From Brevundimonas sp. (GTDB lineage: Bacteria > Pseudomonadota > Alphaproteobacteria > Caulobacterales > Caulobacteraceae), in the NCBI RefSeq assembly GCF_024711105.1, contig NZ_JANJTL010000032.1, positions 1-41,602 on the forward strand: a stretch of 41,602 nt of DNA. Direction: 5' to 3'. Below the pieces are notes generated by a model. That model worked only from the letters and a program-made list of their open reading frames with translations, was not told the origin of the DNA and ran no database searches. Made by a program: the position numbers and the translations under genes. Positions 7,517 through 16,326 of this stretch are shown one piece after another; positions within the stretch are counted from its first letter, which is position 1, and each line of letters opens with the position of its first letter.

Positions 7517-9445
7517 ATGCGCCGCACTGCCTGCCTGGTTTCCGCCTTCGCCCTTCTCGCCGGCCTGCCGGCCGCGCCCGCCCTGGCCCAGGAGGCGACG
7601 TCGGCCTCCGCCGAGCAACATCGCACCTACTCGGCGGCCCAGTTCTTCCAGACGACCAGCTACGGCCTGGCGGCGGCCGGCGGCCACGCCTTCTCGCCGG
7701 ACGGCTCGCACGTCCTGATCTCGTCGGATCGCTCGGGCGTCTTCAACGCCTACGCCCTGCCGGTGGCCGGCGGCGAGCCGGTTCCGCTGACCAGCTCGAC
7801 CGACAACGCCACCTTCGCGGTGTCCTACTTCCCGAACGACGGCCGGGTGCTGTTCACCGCCGACCGCGGTGGGGACGAACTCAATCACGTCTATGTCCGC
7901 AACGAGGACGGCTCGGTCACCGACCTGACGCCCGGCAACAATCTGAAGGCGGGCTTCCTCGGCTGGTCGGGCGACGGCTCGACCTTCTACCTGACCTCCA
8001 ACGCCCGCAATCCGCAGGCCTTCGACATCGTCGCCTTTGACGCTTCGACCCTCGAGAGCCGGATCCTGTTCGAGAACTCCGGCGAGTTCTTCCCCTCGGC
8101 GGTGTCGCCTGACGGGCGCTGGATCGTCATCGACAAGGCCAACACCTCGGCCGACAGCGACATCTATCTGGTCGACCTGCTGGGCTCTGGCGAGCCGGAG
8201 CTGATCACCGAGCACGAGGGCGACGTCGCCTATGGCTCCTATGAGTTCACGCCGGATAGCGCGGCCCTCATCTACGGCACCGACGAGAACGGCGAGTGGA
8301 ACCAGGCCTGGCGGCGGGACCTTTCGACCGGCGCTGTCACACCCTTGGTCCAGGCCGACTGGGACGTGATGTTCGTCACCTACAGCCCGTCGGGCCGGTA
8401 TCAGGTCTCGGCGCTGAACGCCGACGCCTCGACCGACCTGACCATCACCGACACCACGACCGGCCGTGCGGTGACGCTGGACGGCGTGCCGGACGGCGAC
8501 CTTTCCAGCATCCGCTTCAACGACGACGAGAGCCGCATCGCCTTCGCGGTCGTCTCGGACACCTCGCCGGCTGATGTCTTTGTCGCCGACCTCGCGACCG
8601 GCCAGGCCCAGCGCCTGACCCAGGCCCTGAACCCCGAGATCAACGAAAGCGACCTCGTGGAAGCCACCATCGTCCGCTACGAGGGCGAAGGCGGCGTGAT
8701 GATCCCGGGCGTGCTGTACCGGCCGCGCGGCGCCTCCGCGGAGACTCCGGTCCCGGCCATTGTTCTGGTCCACGGCGGGCCGGGCGGCCAAAGCCGGCGC
8801 GGCTATTCGGCCATGATCCAGCACCTGGTGAACCACGGCTATGCGGTGCTGGCGGCCAACAACCGGGGCTCGTCGGGCTACGGCAAGACCTTCTTCCACA
8901 TGGACGACCGGGCCCACGGCGAGGCGGACCTGCGCGACATCGTCGCTGGCGGGCAGTGGCTGCGCGATCAGGACTGGGTGGCCGACGATCAGGTTGCGGT
9001 CATGGGCGGCTCCTACGGCGGCTACATCACCGCCGCGGCTTTGGCCTTCCACCCGGAGGCCTTCGAGGCCGGGATCAACATCTTCGGCGTCACCAACTGG
9101 GTTCGGACCTTGGAATCGATCCCGGCCTGGTGGGGCGCCCAGCGTGACGCCCTGTTCGACGAGATGGGCGATCCGGCCACCGACGCCGAACGGCACCGCC
9201 GCATCTCGCCCCTGTTCCACGCGGACAACATCGTGCGGCCGCTGCTGGTCGTGCAGGGCGCCAACGATCCGCGCGTGCTACAGGTGGAGAGCGACGAGCT
9301 CGTCGCCGCAGTGCGGGCCAACGGCACGCCGGTCGAATATGTGATCTTCCCCGACGAGGGTCACGGCTTCCGTGGGCGCCAGAACCGGATCACGGCGCAG
9401 GAGGCCTATCTGGCCTTCCTCAACGAGCACGTGCGGGGGAACTAA
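7517..9445 (+). CDS. Secreted S9-family prolyl oligopeptidase-type peptidase
   Basis: 642 residues: a signal peptide ([20 protein letters not shown], cleavage near ALAQE), a beta-propeller of WD40/PD40-like repeats at about 50-380 ([27 protein letters not shown]), then an alpha/beta hydrolase. The catalytic triad is Ser499 in GGSYGGY, Asp584 in GANDPRV and His616 in DEGHGF. Relatives cleave short peptides from the N-terminus (dipeptidyl or acylaminoacyl peptidases), here in the periplasm. GAGGA precedes the ATG. Its stop overlaps the stop of the convergent GST gene by 4 bases. Confidence 0.93.
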   Translation: MRRTACLVSAFALLAGLPAAPALAQEATSASAEQHRTYSAAQFFQTTSYGLAAAGGHAFSPDGSHVLISSDRSGVFNAYALPVAGGEPVPLTSSTDNATFAVSYFPNDGRVLFTADRGGDELNHVYVRNEDGSVTDLTPGNNLKAGFLGWSGDGSTFYLTSNARNPQAFDIVAFDASTLESRILFENSGEFFPSAVSPDGRWIVIDKANTSADSDIYLVDLLGSGEPELITEHEGDVAYGSYEFTPDSAALIYGTDENGEWNQAWRRDLSTGAVTPLVQADWDVMFVTYSPSGRYQVSALNADASTDLTITDTTTGRAVTLDGVPDGDLSSIRFNDDESRIAFAVVSDTSPADVFVADLATGQAQRLTQALNPEINESDLVEATIVRYEGEGGVMIPGVLYRPRGASAETPVPAIVLVHGGPGGQSRRGYSAMIQHLVNHGYAVLAANNRGSSGYGKTFFHMDDRAHGEADLRDIVAGGQWLRDQDWVADDQVAVMGGSYGGYITAAALAFHPEAFEAGINIFGVTNWVRTLESIPAWWGAQRDALFDEMGDPATDAERHRRISPLFHADNIVRPLLVVQGANDPRVLQVESDELVAAVRANGTPVEYVIFPDEGHGFRGRQNRITAQEAYLAFLNEHVRGN

Positions 9446-10194
9446 CCCCAGCTCATCGGGCCGCGCCTGGGGCGACCGCCGCCCCAGGACCGGTCCGAGG
9501 CCTCGTAGCCGAACGCGCGCATCCTGTCGGCCAGTTCGGCTGGCGGGGCGGCGAGCATGGCCCAGGCCATCTCGTTCAGCCGGCCAAGCAGCGTCTCCGC
9601 CTCCATCCGCTCAAGCCAGGCGACCAGCTTCGGCCAGGTGTCGCGCTTGGGCTTGCAGCGGGCGGCGCGGGCGTTGAGGAAGGCCGGGGCCATGGCGTAG
9701 TCGGCGCCGCAGGCCTGGTTTCCGCACAGGAACGGGCCGTCCCCCAGCTGCCGTTCCAGATAGCCGAAGACCTCGGGCGCCAGGGTTTCGGACCCGCGCT
9801 TCGCCCGCTCCAGATCGCCTTCCTCGCCCAGCACGTGGGGACGGACGATGCGCTCGAAGAAGACGTGGCCCAGGAGCACGTCGGCTAGGCGGGTGTCGGC
9901 GTACTCTTCGAGCCAGCGGGCCCGCGCCCTCTGCGCCAGGTCCACCGGCCAGATCGAGGGTTCGGGCCAGCGCTCTTCGAGGTACTGCAGGATCACGCTG
10001 GAATCCGCCAGCGTCACCTCGTCATCCATCCAGACCGGGATGCGCCGGAGCGGGTTGAGGTCGCTGAACGCGTCATTGCTGACGAAGGCCACGATCGGGT
10101 CGATGCGGACCTCGACGCCCTTCAGCGCGCACGGCGCCAGGATCTTGCGCACGAAGGGCGAGATCGGCGTGCCGATCAGAAGCGGCGGGCTCAG
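9442..10194 (-). CDS. Glutathione S-transferase family protein
   Basis: About 250 residues. The N-terminal thioredoxin fold is visible in LIGTPISPFVRKILAPCALK, PLRRIPVWMDDEVTLADSSV and ILQYLEERWPEP; the helical C-terminal domain includes LEEYADTRLADVL and LCGNQACGADYAMAPAFLNA. SPFV may supply the active-site Ser in place of Cys. No ATG, GTG or TTG lies at the right place: the only start that keeps the first beta strand and couples to the HxlR gene is a CTG at 10194, overlapping that gene's TGA as CTGA. An upstream start would give a longer chimeric N-terminus. The substrate is unknown. Confidence 0.85.
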   Translation of the reverse strand: MSPPLLIGTPISPFVRKILAPCALKGVEVRIDPIVAFVSNDAFSDLNPLRRIPVWMDDEVTLADSSVILQYLEERWPEPSIWPVDLAQRARARWLEEYADTRLADVLLGHVFFERIVRPHVLGEEGDLERAKRGSETLAPEVFGYLERQLGDGPFLCGNQACGADYAMAPAFLNARAARCKPKRDTWPKLVAWLERMEAETLLGRLNEMAWAMLAAPPAELADRMRAFGYEASDRSWGGGRPRRGPMSWG

Positions 10195-10682
10195 GCGGCT
10201 TCGTCCTTGGCCAGCACCTCGGCCACAGTCGGCCGGTCGGCGGTGAAGGTCGCCTCGATGTCGCGGCGCTGGACGATCTCGCCGCAGCAGGCGCAGGCCA
10301 TGCGCGATTGCAGTTCGGAGCCGCAGGTCTTGTGGGTGAACACCACGCCCGCGTCCATGTCGCCGTAGAGGTGCTTGGAGCCCCAGCCGTGCAGGGTCAG
10401 CAGGACGTCGGACAGGTCCTTGCCCTTCTGGGTCAGGACGTATTCGTTCCGGGGCGGCCGCTCTGAATAGAGGCGCGGCTCCAGCACGCCGTGGGCGACC
10501 AGGGTCTTGAGCCGGGCGGCCAGAACGTTGCGGGCGACGCCGAGCCGCTCCTGCCACTGTTCGAAGCGGCTGACGCCCTGGAAGGCGTCACGGATGACGA
10601 GCAGGGTCCAGGGGTCGCCGATCACTTCGAGCGTGGCGGCGATCGAACAGCTCTGGCGTGAATAGTCGGCGGTGCGTCCCAT
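10191..10682 (-). CDS. HxlR-family winged-helix regulator
   Basis: 163 residues. The HxlR pattern is clear: CSIAATLEVIGDPWTLLVIR, the recognition region LGVARNVLAARLKTLVAHGV, then the wing NEYVLTQKGKDL. The C-terminal 50 residues are unusual for the family, with Cys in HKTCGSE and ACACCGEIV that could form a zinc or metal-thiol site, suggesting redox, metal or electrophile sensing. It lies first in an operon with the GST gene (4-base overlap) and probably controls it. Starts at ATG 10682. Confidence 0.88.
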   Translation of the reverse strand: MGRTADYSRQSCSIAATLEVIGDPWTLLVIRDAFQGVSRFEQWQERLGVARNVLAARLKTLVAHGVLEPRLYSERPPRNEYVLTQKGKDLSDVLLTLHGWGSKHLYGDMDAGVVFTHKTCGSELQSRMACACCGEIVQRRDIEATFTADRPTVAEVLAKDEAA

Positions 10683-10859
10683 GCGGATGAAAGTGACCTC
10701 GCGTCAGCGTTTTGACAAGTGGGTTGCGATTCGGAACGCAGCCGACTAGGTTTCTTTTCGCAACGATCTTCGGCCTACCCCGGTCGGACGTCTTGCGCCA
10801 ACCTGCGAACTGGGGCGGAAGGGGCGGACCTTTCCGCCCTCTCTTTCGAAGGTTACCCG

Positions 10860-11684
10860 ATGCCCCAGAGCCTGGACGACGCCCTTCGCCTGACGCCAGA
10901 CGGCGCGCTGCTGACGGCGGAGCTGACCGGCGACTTCTCGAACGGACCGCAGAGCCAGCCGCCGGAGAAGGGCTTTCCCTTCGGAGGTCTGCTCGCCGCC
11001 CTGGCTGCGGGCGCGATGCGGCAGGGCCTCGGCCTGACCGCCCCCTTGCGCACCCTGACCGTCCAGTACCTCGCCGCCGCCCGCTTCGAACGCTCCGTCG
11101 GGTTCCGTCCGCGTCTGGTCCGGGGCGGTCGGACGGTGGCCTACGCCGCGGTCGAGGCCGGCCAGGGCGAGCGCCACACGCTCCACGCCATGGCGACCTA
11201 TGGTGGGGACTCCGAGACGGTGCAGCTGCGTCCCCTGACCGCCGTCCCGCCCGCCTTCGACGGCCTCGATCCGTCCAAGCAGATTCGCGGCCCCATGGCG
11301 CCCTGGTTCACCCAGTACGTCGACTACCGCTTCGAAACCGGCCCCAACATCCTCGGCGGCAACGAAGGCAAGGACGCCGTCGAGCGCCTGTGGATGCGTA
11401 CGAAGGACGGCAAGCCCCTCGACGAGGCGCGGCTTTGCTACCTGCTGGACGCGCTCTATCCGCCCGCCTGGACCGCCTTCCGGCGGCCGCCGATGATGAC
11501 CTCGGTCGATCTGCGCTACGACATCCTGACCGATCCGACGCCCGAGACGGCGCCCGACGGATGGGCCTTCTTCGAGTACCGCATGCACGAGATCGGCGCG
11601 GGCTGGACCGTCGACGACGTCATCTGCTGGGGCGCGGACGGCACGCCGCTCGCTCTTGGTCGCCAGCGCCGCAAGCTGCTATGA
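10860..11684 (+). CDS. Acyl-CoA thioesterase, hotdog fold (TesB-like)
   Basis: 274 residues in two hotdog halves. KGFPFGGLLAALAAGAMRQG and LRTLTVQYLAAARF mark the first, and ALYPPAWTAFRRPPMMTSVD with WAFFEYRMHEIGAGW the second. These match PF13622-type thioesterases that hydrolyse acyl-CoA to free acid and CoA in the cytoplasm. The start at 10860 has AAGG 8-9 bases upstream, and the same frame upstream reads poorly as protein. The thiolase gene follows 48 bases on, so both may serve acyl-CoA turnover. Confidence 0.85.
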   Translation: MPQSLDDALRLTPDGALLTAELTGDFSNGPQSQPPEKGFPFGGLLAALAAGAMRQGLGLTAPLRTLTVQYLAAARFERSVGFRPRLVRGGRTVAYAAVEAGQGERHTLHAMATYGGDSETVQLRPLTAVPPAFDGLDPSKQIRGPMAPWFTQYVDYRFETGPNILGGNEGKDAVERLWMRTKDGKPLDEARLCYLLDALYPPAWTAFRRPPMMTSVDLRYDILTDPTPETAPDGWAFFEYRMHEIGAGWTVDDVICWGADGTPLALGRQRRKLL

Positions 11685-11732
11685 CGCACCGCAACATCGC
11701 CTGACTTCGTTCCTCCCCAAGGACATTAGACC

Positions 11733-12926
11733 ATGACCCAGCCTTCCGATCCCGTCGTCATCTGCTCCTTCGCCCGCACGCCCATGGGCGGCTTCCAGGG
11801 CGCGCTGTCCAACGTGAAGGCGACCGAACTGGGCGCCACCGCCGTCAAGGCCGCGATCGAACGCGCCAAGGTCGATCCGGAGAAGGTCGAGCAGATCTTC
11901 ATGGGCTGCGTGCTGCCCGCCGGCCTCGGCCAGGCCCCGGCGCGTCAGGCCGGCATGGGCGCGGGCCTGCCGCAGCATGTCGAAGCGACCACCGTGAACA
12001 AGATGTGCGGTTCGGGCCTGCAGGCCGCCGTCATGGCGCACGACGCCCTGCTGGCCGGCACCGCCGAGGTGATCGTCGCCGGCGGCATGGAATCCATGAC
12101 CGGCGCCCCCTACGTCATGGCCAAGCACCGTGGCGGCGCCCGCATCGGCCACGACGTCATCTCGGACTCCATGTATCTGGACGGCCTCGAGGACGCCTAT
12201 ACGCCCGGCAAGCTGATGGGCGCCTTCGCCGAGGACACCGCCCGCAAGTATCAGTTCACCCGCGAGGCCCAGGACGCCTACGCCATCGAAAGCCTGAAGC
12301 GCGCCAACGCCGCCATTACCTCGGGCGCCTTCGAAGCCGAGATCGTGCCGGTGGCCGTGACCACCCGAGCCGGGACCGAGACCATCTCCACAGACGAACA
12401 GCCGGGCAAGGCGCGGCCCGAGAAGATCCCGACGCTCAAGCCCGCCTTCGCCAAGGACGGCACCATCACCGCCGCCAACGCCTCGTCCATCTCGGACGGC
12501 GCCGCCGCCCTGGTCATGACCCGCGAGAGCACCGCCAAAGCCATGGGCCTGAACATCGTCGCCCGCGTCGTCAGCCACGCCGCCCACGCCCACGACCCGG
12601 CCGAGTTCACCACCGCGCCGGTCCCGGCCATGCAGAAGGCCCTTCAGAAGGCCGGATGGTCGGTCGAGGACGTCGACCTGTGGGAGGTCAACGAAGCCTT
12701 CGCCGTCGTCCCCATGGTCGCCATGCAGGAGATGGGCATCCCGCACGAGAAGCTGAACGTGAACGGCGGCGCCTGCGCGCTCGGTCACCCCATCGGCGCC
12801 TCGGGCGCCCGGGTCATGGCCACCCTGCTCTCGGCGCTGCAGCAGCAGGGCAAGTCCAAGGGCGTCGCCTCGCTCTGCATCGGGGGCGGCGAAGCCGTGG
12901 CCATGGCGGTGGAGCTGGCGGCCTGA
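11733..12926 (+). CDS. Acetyl-CoA C-acetyltransferase (thiolase)
   Basis: 397 residues, full length for a degradative/biosynthetic thiolase. It condenses two acetyl-CoA to acetoacetyl-CoA or cleaves 3-ketoacyl-CoA. Catalytic residues are visible: the nucleophile Cys92 in NKMCGSGLQAA, His352 in ALGHPIGASGAR and Cys382 in SLCIGGGEA. GGMESMTGAPYVM and WEVNEAFAVV are family signatures. AAGGA lies before the ATG. It could feed polyhydroxybutyrate or amino-acid/fatty-acid breakdown; no phaB or phaC is in the window. Confidence 0.95.
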   Translation: MTQPSDPVVICSFARTPMGGFQGALSNVKATELGATAVKAAIERAKVDPEKVEQIFMGCVLPAGLGQAPARQAGMGAGLPQHVEATTVNKMCGSGLQAAVMAHDALLAGTAEVIVAGGMESMTGAPYVMAKHRGGARIGHDVISDSMYLDGLEDAYTPGKLMGAFAEDTARKYQFTREAQDAYAIESLKRANAAITSGAFEAEIVPVAVTTRAGTETISTDEQPGKARPEKIPTLKPAFAKDGTITAANASSISDGAAALVMTRESTAKAMGLNIVARVVSHAAHAHDPAEFTTAPVPAMQKALQKAGWSVEDVDLWEVNEAFAVVPMVAMQEMGIPHEKLNVNGGACALGHPIGASGARVMATLLSALQQQGKSKGVASLCIGGGEAVAMAVELAA

Positions 12927-12976
12927 TCATCATTGCGCCGGTCCCCTTTGCCGCCTTAAATCAAGGCGGAGGGGAC

Positions 12977-13204
12977 ATGGACCGCGAATTCCGCATCGCC
13001 ATCGCGCTAACCGGCCTCGTCGCGGCCTGGTTCGTCGGGCTGGTCCTGCTCATCCGATACGCCGTGCCGATGGTGCTTGAGGCGCGCTTCACCGGCGCGA
13101 TGTTCGTGGCCGTCGTGATCGGCGTCGCCGGCGTCCTGGGCCTCGCCTGGGCCGCCCTCCTCATCTACCGCTGGGCGCGCCGCGCCCTTGGCCGCCAGGG
13201 ATAG
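12977..13204 (+). CDS. Small two-helix membrane protein next to the SPFH gene
   Basis: 75 residues with two transmembrane segments (IALTGLVAAWFVGLVLLI and AMFVAVVIGVAGVLGLAWAA) and a basic C-terminus RWARRALGRQG, which predicts a cytoplasmic tail. AAGGCGGAGGGG precedes the ATG. It ends two bases before the ATG of the SPFH gene, so the two are translated together. I recognise no family; a partner or membrane anchor for the SPFH protein is inference. Confidence 0.7.
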   Translation: MDREFRIAIALTGLVAAWFVGLVLLIRYAVPMVLEARFTGAMFVAVVIGVAGVLGLAWAALLIYRWARRALGRQG

Positions 13205-13206
13205 AC

Positions 13207-14253
13207 ATGACGAGCACGGGCAACGGCTGGAACACCCGGCTTCCCATCGGACCGGCGCCGTCGATCGGCCGCACGCTGGGGCTGGTTATTGGCCTCGTCG
13301 CCCTGCTGGTTATCTCGGCCGTCACCGTGACCTCGTGCAGCGTCACGGTCGAGAGCGGCTACATGGGCATCAAGACGACCCGGTTCGGGGCCAACCCCGG
13401 GGTGCAGCGCGAGGAGTTGGGGCCGGGCTTCCACTGGGAAGGCATCGGCGAGAAGATCCGCACCTATCCGACCCTGCAGCGCACCTACAGCTACACACGC
13501 GAACCTAACGAATACGGCAGCGAGAACGAGGAGATCACCTTCTCGGACATCCTCGGCCTGCCCATGTCGGCTGACGTGGCGCTCACCTTCCGGGTCCGAG
13601 AGGACCGCGCCGCCGATCTGTTCGCGACCTGGCGGCAGGAATTCGACGCCTTCATCGACGGCCCCCTGCGCACCTCCGTCCGCGCCGCCATCGCGCGTGA
13701 AACGGAGAAGCTGCCGGTGGCCTGCAACGCGCAAGCGTCCGCCTCTCCGACGATCCAGCCCATCGCCCCGGCTCAGGGCGAGTCCCCCGCGACTGCGCCG
13801 ACCGGAGACGATCCTGACTGCCCCGGCCAGCTCATCGGTCCCGGTCGGCAGGTGGCGCTCGGCGCCGCCATGCGGGCGCTGCAACGGGAGTGGGGGCCGC
13901 AAGGGCTCGAGATCATCCGGATGGAGTGGGTGGGGTCGATCCGCTATCCCGAGAGTGTGGTTCAGGCGATCCAGGCAAGAACCACCGCCGAACAGAACAC
14001 GCGGGCCGCGCTGGAACGGGTCAATCTCGAGCGGGCCAATGCAGAGGCTCGCATCGCGCAGGCCCGGGGACAGGCCGAGGCCAACAGGCTCCTGGCGGAA
14101 TCGATCCGGTCCAATCCGGAGGTCGTCCGCCTGCGCGAAATCGAGCGAACCCTGGGCATCTGCCCGCTCAGCGCCGACACCTGCGTCGTCGGTTCGGATG
14201 TGAATATCTCTGCGCTGATCGCGTCGCGGGACGGAGCCGCCGGCGACCGCTAG
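13207..14253 (+). CDS. SPFH/prohibitin-type membrane protein
   Basis: 348 residues. One N-terminal transmembrane helix (LGLVIGLVALLVISAVTV) is followed by an SPFH/Band 7 domain (VESGYMGIKTTRFG, GPGFHWEGIGEKIRTYPTLQ, ADVALTFRV). A low-complexity insert at about 175-205 (Ala/Pro/Thr-rich) interrupts it, and a charged coiled coil follows (RAALERVNLERANAEARIAQ, ARGQAEANRLLAESI). SPFH proteins form rings that organise membrane domains or regulate FtsH-like proteases. Cysteines in CPLSADTC near the end could form a disulfide. The stop overlaps the convergent GreA/GreB gene by 4 bases. Confidence 0.85.
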   Translation: MTSTGNGWNTRLPIGPAPSIGRTLGLVIGLVALLVISAVTVTSCSVTVESGYMGIKTTRFGANPGVQREELGPGFHWEGIGEKIRTYPTLQRTYSYTREPNEYGSENEEITFSDILGLPMSADVALTFRVREDRAADLFATWRQEFDAFIDGPLRTSVRAAIARETEKLPVACNAQASASPTIQPIAPAQGESPATAPTGDDPDCPGQLIGPGRQVALGAAMRALQREWGPQGLEIIRMEWVGSIRYPESVVQAIQARTTAEQNTRAALERVNLERANAEARIAQARGQAEANRLLAESIRSNPEVVRLREIERTLGICPLSADTCVVGSDVNISALIASRDGAAGDR

Positions 14254-14726
14254 GTGACGTCTGTCACCTCGACCTCCTGGCCGTTGACCACGGCCGCATC
14301 CCCCGCCCGCTTGCCCAGCAGCGCCCGCGCCAGGGGCGAGACGTGGCTGACCGAGCCCTGCGCCGGATCGGCCTCGTCCTCGCCGACGATGCGCCAAGTC
14401 TGGACCCGGCCGTCCTCGCGTTCGATCGTGACCGAGCCGCCGAAGCGGACGCGGCCGTCCGGCTCGACCTCGGTCAGCTGGGCCGAGGCACGTCTGGCCG
14501 ACCAGTAGCGCAGATCTCGCGTGGCCCGCGCCATGGCGGTGCGGTCCTTCTCGATGCTCCCCGCCGCCTGGGCCGCCGTATAGGCCGCCTTGGCCTCGGC
14601 CAGCTCGCGCTCGATGGCGTCAAGGCCCTCGCGGGTGACGAGGTTCGGATGCGGCGAGACCGGCCGGTCAGGCAGATCCGCCGCCGTGGCCTCGAGATCC
14701 TCTTCGCGAGTGAAGGCGACGCTCAT
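14250..14726 (-). CDS. GreA/GreB-family transcription factor, tip acidic motif not seen
   Basis: 158 residues: an N-terminal coiled coil (LVTREGLDAIERELAEAKAA to ATRDLRYWSARR) and a C-terminal FKBP-like domain (VRFGGSVTIERED, WRIVGEDEADPAQGSVSHVS, PLARALLGKRAGDAAVV). This is the GreA/GreB architecture, which acts in the RNA polymerase secondary channel. The coiled-coil tip reads AAGSIEKDRTAMARATRD and lacks the DLSENAEY-type acidic pair that drives transcript cleavage in GreA/GreB. It may therefore be a non-cleaving relative such as Rnk or Gfh1-like proteins. Confidence 0.85.
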   Translation of the reverse strand: MSVAFTREEDLEATAADLPDRPVSPHPNLVTREGLDAIERELAEAKAAYTAAQAAGSIEKDRTAMARATRDLRYWSARRASAQLTEVEPDGRVRFGGSVTIEREDGRVQTWRIVGEDEADPAQGSVSHVSPLARALLGKRAGDAAVVNGQEVEVTDVT

Positions 14727-14764
14727 GGGGCGTCAGCGTACGGGCGCCGCCTTCGTTCCGCCAG

Positions 14765-15700
14765 TCAGCGCCCCTCGGCCAGGAAGGCGTCGACCAGCTC
14801 GTTCAGCCGCTCCGGCTGGTCGGCCATGATGAAGTGGCGGCTGCCGTCCACCCGCTCCAGCCGGACGCCCGGCAGCCCGGCGTATTCGCGCGACCACATG
14901 GCGTCGGCCATGGCGGCGGGCGCGCCGCCGTCGGCGTCCGAGGCGTAGACGGCCCAGACCGGCGTGGTCATGGTCGAGAGCCGCGGCTTGGCGTCCGTGA
15001 GCATCACGTCGCGAATGGCCGACGCCAGGGCGCGGCGGTCCGAGGTGACGGACCATTCGACCATGGCGGCACGCGTGGCTTCATCGCGGGCCATGCCAAT
15101 GGCGACCTGCTGCTGCCCGGCGCGGAAGGCGGCCTCGTCCAGGGCCAGCATGCCGCGCGCGGTCTGTTCGGCGTAGAGCCGGGCCGTCTCGACCGTCACC
15201 TGCGGCCCGTAGAGCACCGAAAAGAACGGCAGGCTGTCGACGCTCATCACCCGCGAGATGAGCTCCGGACGCTGCTGGGCCAGCATCAGGCCCGAAAGGC
15301 CGCCCATGGAGTGGCCGATCACGGCGGGCCGATCCAGCGTCGCCGCATACCGGGCCAGCTCGTCCAGCGCCGGCTGCAGGAAGGGGCCGTCGCCGTGGCG
15401 CCACGGCTCACCCGCGAACCCCGCCAGCTGGACCAGGTGCACTCGGTGCGTGGCCGACAGCCGCTCGGCCAGCGGCCGCCAGACCTCACGCGAGGAGGCG
15501 AAGCCGGGGATGAGGATGACGTCGGGGCCGGCGCCGATGACCTCGACGGACAGCCGGTCCGAGGCGAAGGCGGTCGCCGCGGGCTGGGCCCGGGCCTCGG
15601 TGGCGATCAGCAGGCCCACCCCGGCGATGAGGCCCACCAGGGCGGCGATGAACAGGGCGCGCAGCTGCGGCCCCGACAGGCGTCGGGCGATGTGGATCAT
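14765..15700 (-). CDS. Membrane-anchored or secreted alpha/beta hydrolase
   Basis: 311 residues. An N-terminal hydrophobic helix (LRALFIAALVGLIAGVGLLI) is a signal peptide or anchor. The hydrolase fold then shows the oxyanion region VILIPGFASSREVW, nucleophile elbow GHSMGG (Ser131) and the catalytic His of VDGSRHFIM (His289). Length and motifs fit an esterase/lipase-like hydrolase acting on the periplasmic side; the substrate is unknown. It follows the XRE gene by 28 bases in the same direction and could be the last gene of that operon. Confidence 0.88.
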   Translation of the reverse strand: MIHIARRLSGPQLRALFIAALVGLIAGVGLLIATEARAQPAATAFASDRLSVEVIGAGPDVILIPGFASSREVWRPLAERLSATHRVHLVQLAGFAGEPWRHGDGPFLQPALDELARYAATLDRPAVIGHSMGGLSGLMLAQQRPELISRVMSVDSLPFFSVLYGPQVTVETARLYAEQTARGMLALDEAAFRAGQQQVAIGMARDEATRAAMVEWSVTSDRRALASAIRDVMLTDAKPRLSTMTTPVWAVYASDADGGAPAAMADAMWSREYAGLPGVRLERVDGSRHFIMADQPERLNELVDAFLAEGR

Positions 15701-15728
15701 GGTCGTGTCTCCGATTGGGTGCGCGGCC

Positions 15729-15926
15729 TCAGCCGTGCGGGTTCTCGAACAGGTCCTCGACCTTCAGGCCGAAGGTGGAGGCGAGGCGGAAGGCGAGGTC
15801 AAGCGAGGGATCGTGCTTGTCGCTTTCGAGCGCGATGATGGCCTGGCGCGAAACCCCGACCGCCCGGCCCAGGTCTTCCTGCGTCCAGCCGCGCTCGGCC
15901 CGCAGGACGCGGAGCCGGTTCTTCAT
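15729..15926 (-). CDS. Small XRE/Cro-type helix-turn-helix regulator
   Basis: 65 residues, essentially one HTH_3 domain: MKNRLRVLRAERGWTQEDLG, RAVGVSRQAIIALESDKHDP, then LDLAFRLASTFGLKVEDLFE. This compact form is common for regulators encoded with a small membrane protein. The ATG overlaps the stop of the upstream membrane gene by 4 bases. It most likely binds the paired repeats at 16327-16372 in front of its own operon. Confidence 0.93.
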   Translation of the reverse strand: MKNRLRVLRAERGWTQEDLGRAVGVSRQAIIALESDKHDPSLDLAFRLASTFGLKVEDLFENPHG

Positions 15927-16306
15927 CGCGCCGAGCTCCGCACGAACAGCGGCATCGGGCCCATCAGCGCCCAGAAGACGACATAAGCCCACCAGCCTTC
16001 CAGATGGGGCGCTCCGGCCAGCCGCTCGCCGAAGCCCCAGAAGACCGCGAGCGCCAGGGTCAGGCCCGCCGCGATGATGAAGCGCTTGGCGGTGACGCCC
16101 GCCACGAACTCGTCGCTGTCGCGGATGAAGGCGAGCGTCGCCCAGATCTGGCCTGCGACCGGCGCGGAAACGGCTGCGGCCAGCAGCCAACCGCTGACGC
16201 CGCCGATGGCGTCCAACGCCCCGCCGAGAGCGAGCATCAGCGCCACGACATAGCCGAGCATGAAGATGAAGGTTCGAAGGCTGTAGGCCTTGGCGGCGGA
16301 CGTCAT
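15923..16306 (-). CDS. Four-helix membrane protein paired with an XRE regulator
   Basis: 127 residues with four predicted transmembrane helices (FIFMLGYVVALMLALGGAL, GWLLAAAVSAPVAGQIWATL, FIIAAGLTLALAVFWGF, WWAYVVFWALMGPMPLFV). CAGGAGGAGC lies just before the ATG. Such membrane protein/XRE pairs are frequent in bacteria, usually with the membrane protein upstream, but their function is mostly unknown; sensing or antagonising the regulator is one idea. No family assigned. Confidence 0.8.
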   Translation of the reverse strand: MTSAAKAYSLRTFIFMLGYVVALMLALGGALDAIGGVSGWLLAAAVSAPVAGQIWATLAFIRDSDEFVAGVTAKRFIIAAGLTLALAVFWGFGERLAGAPHLEGWWAYVVFWALMGPMPLFVRSSAR

Positions 16307-16326
16307 GTCAGCTCCTCCTGACGAAA

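Noticed and set aside
6791-9220. A minus-strand frame of 809 codons opposite the DedA and S9 peptidase genes
   Set aside because: It is exactly antisense to two genes with clear motifs; high G+C removes stops on the opposite strand, and its product is compositionally odd (Gly/Arg/His-rich).
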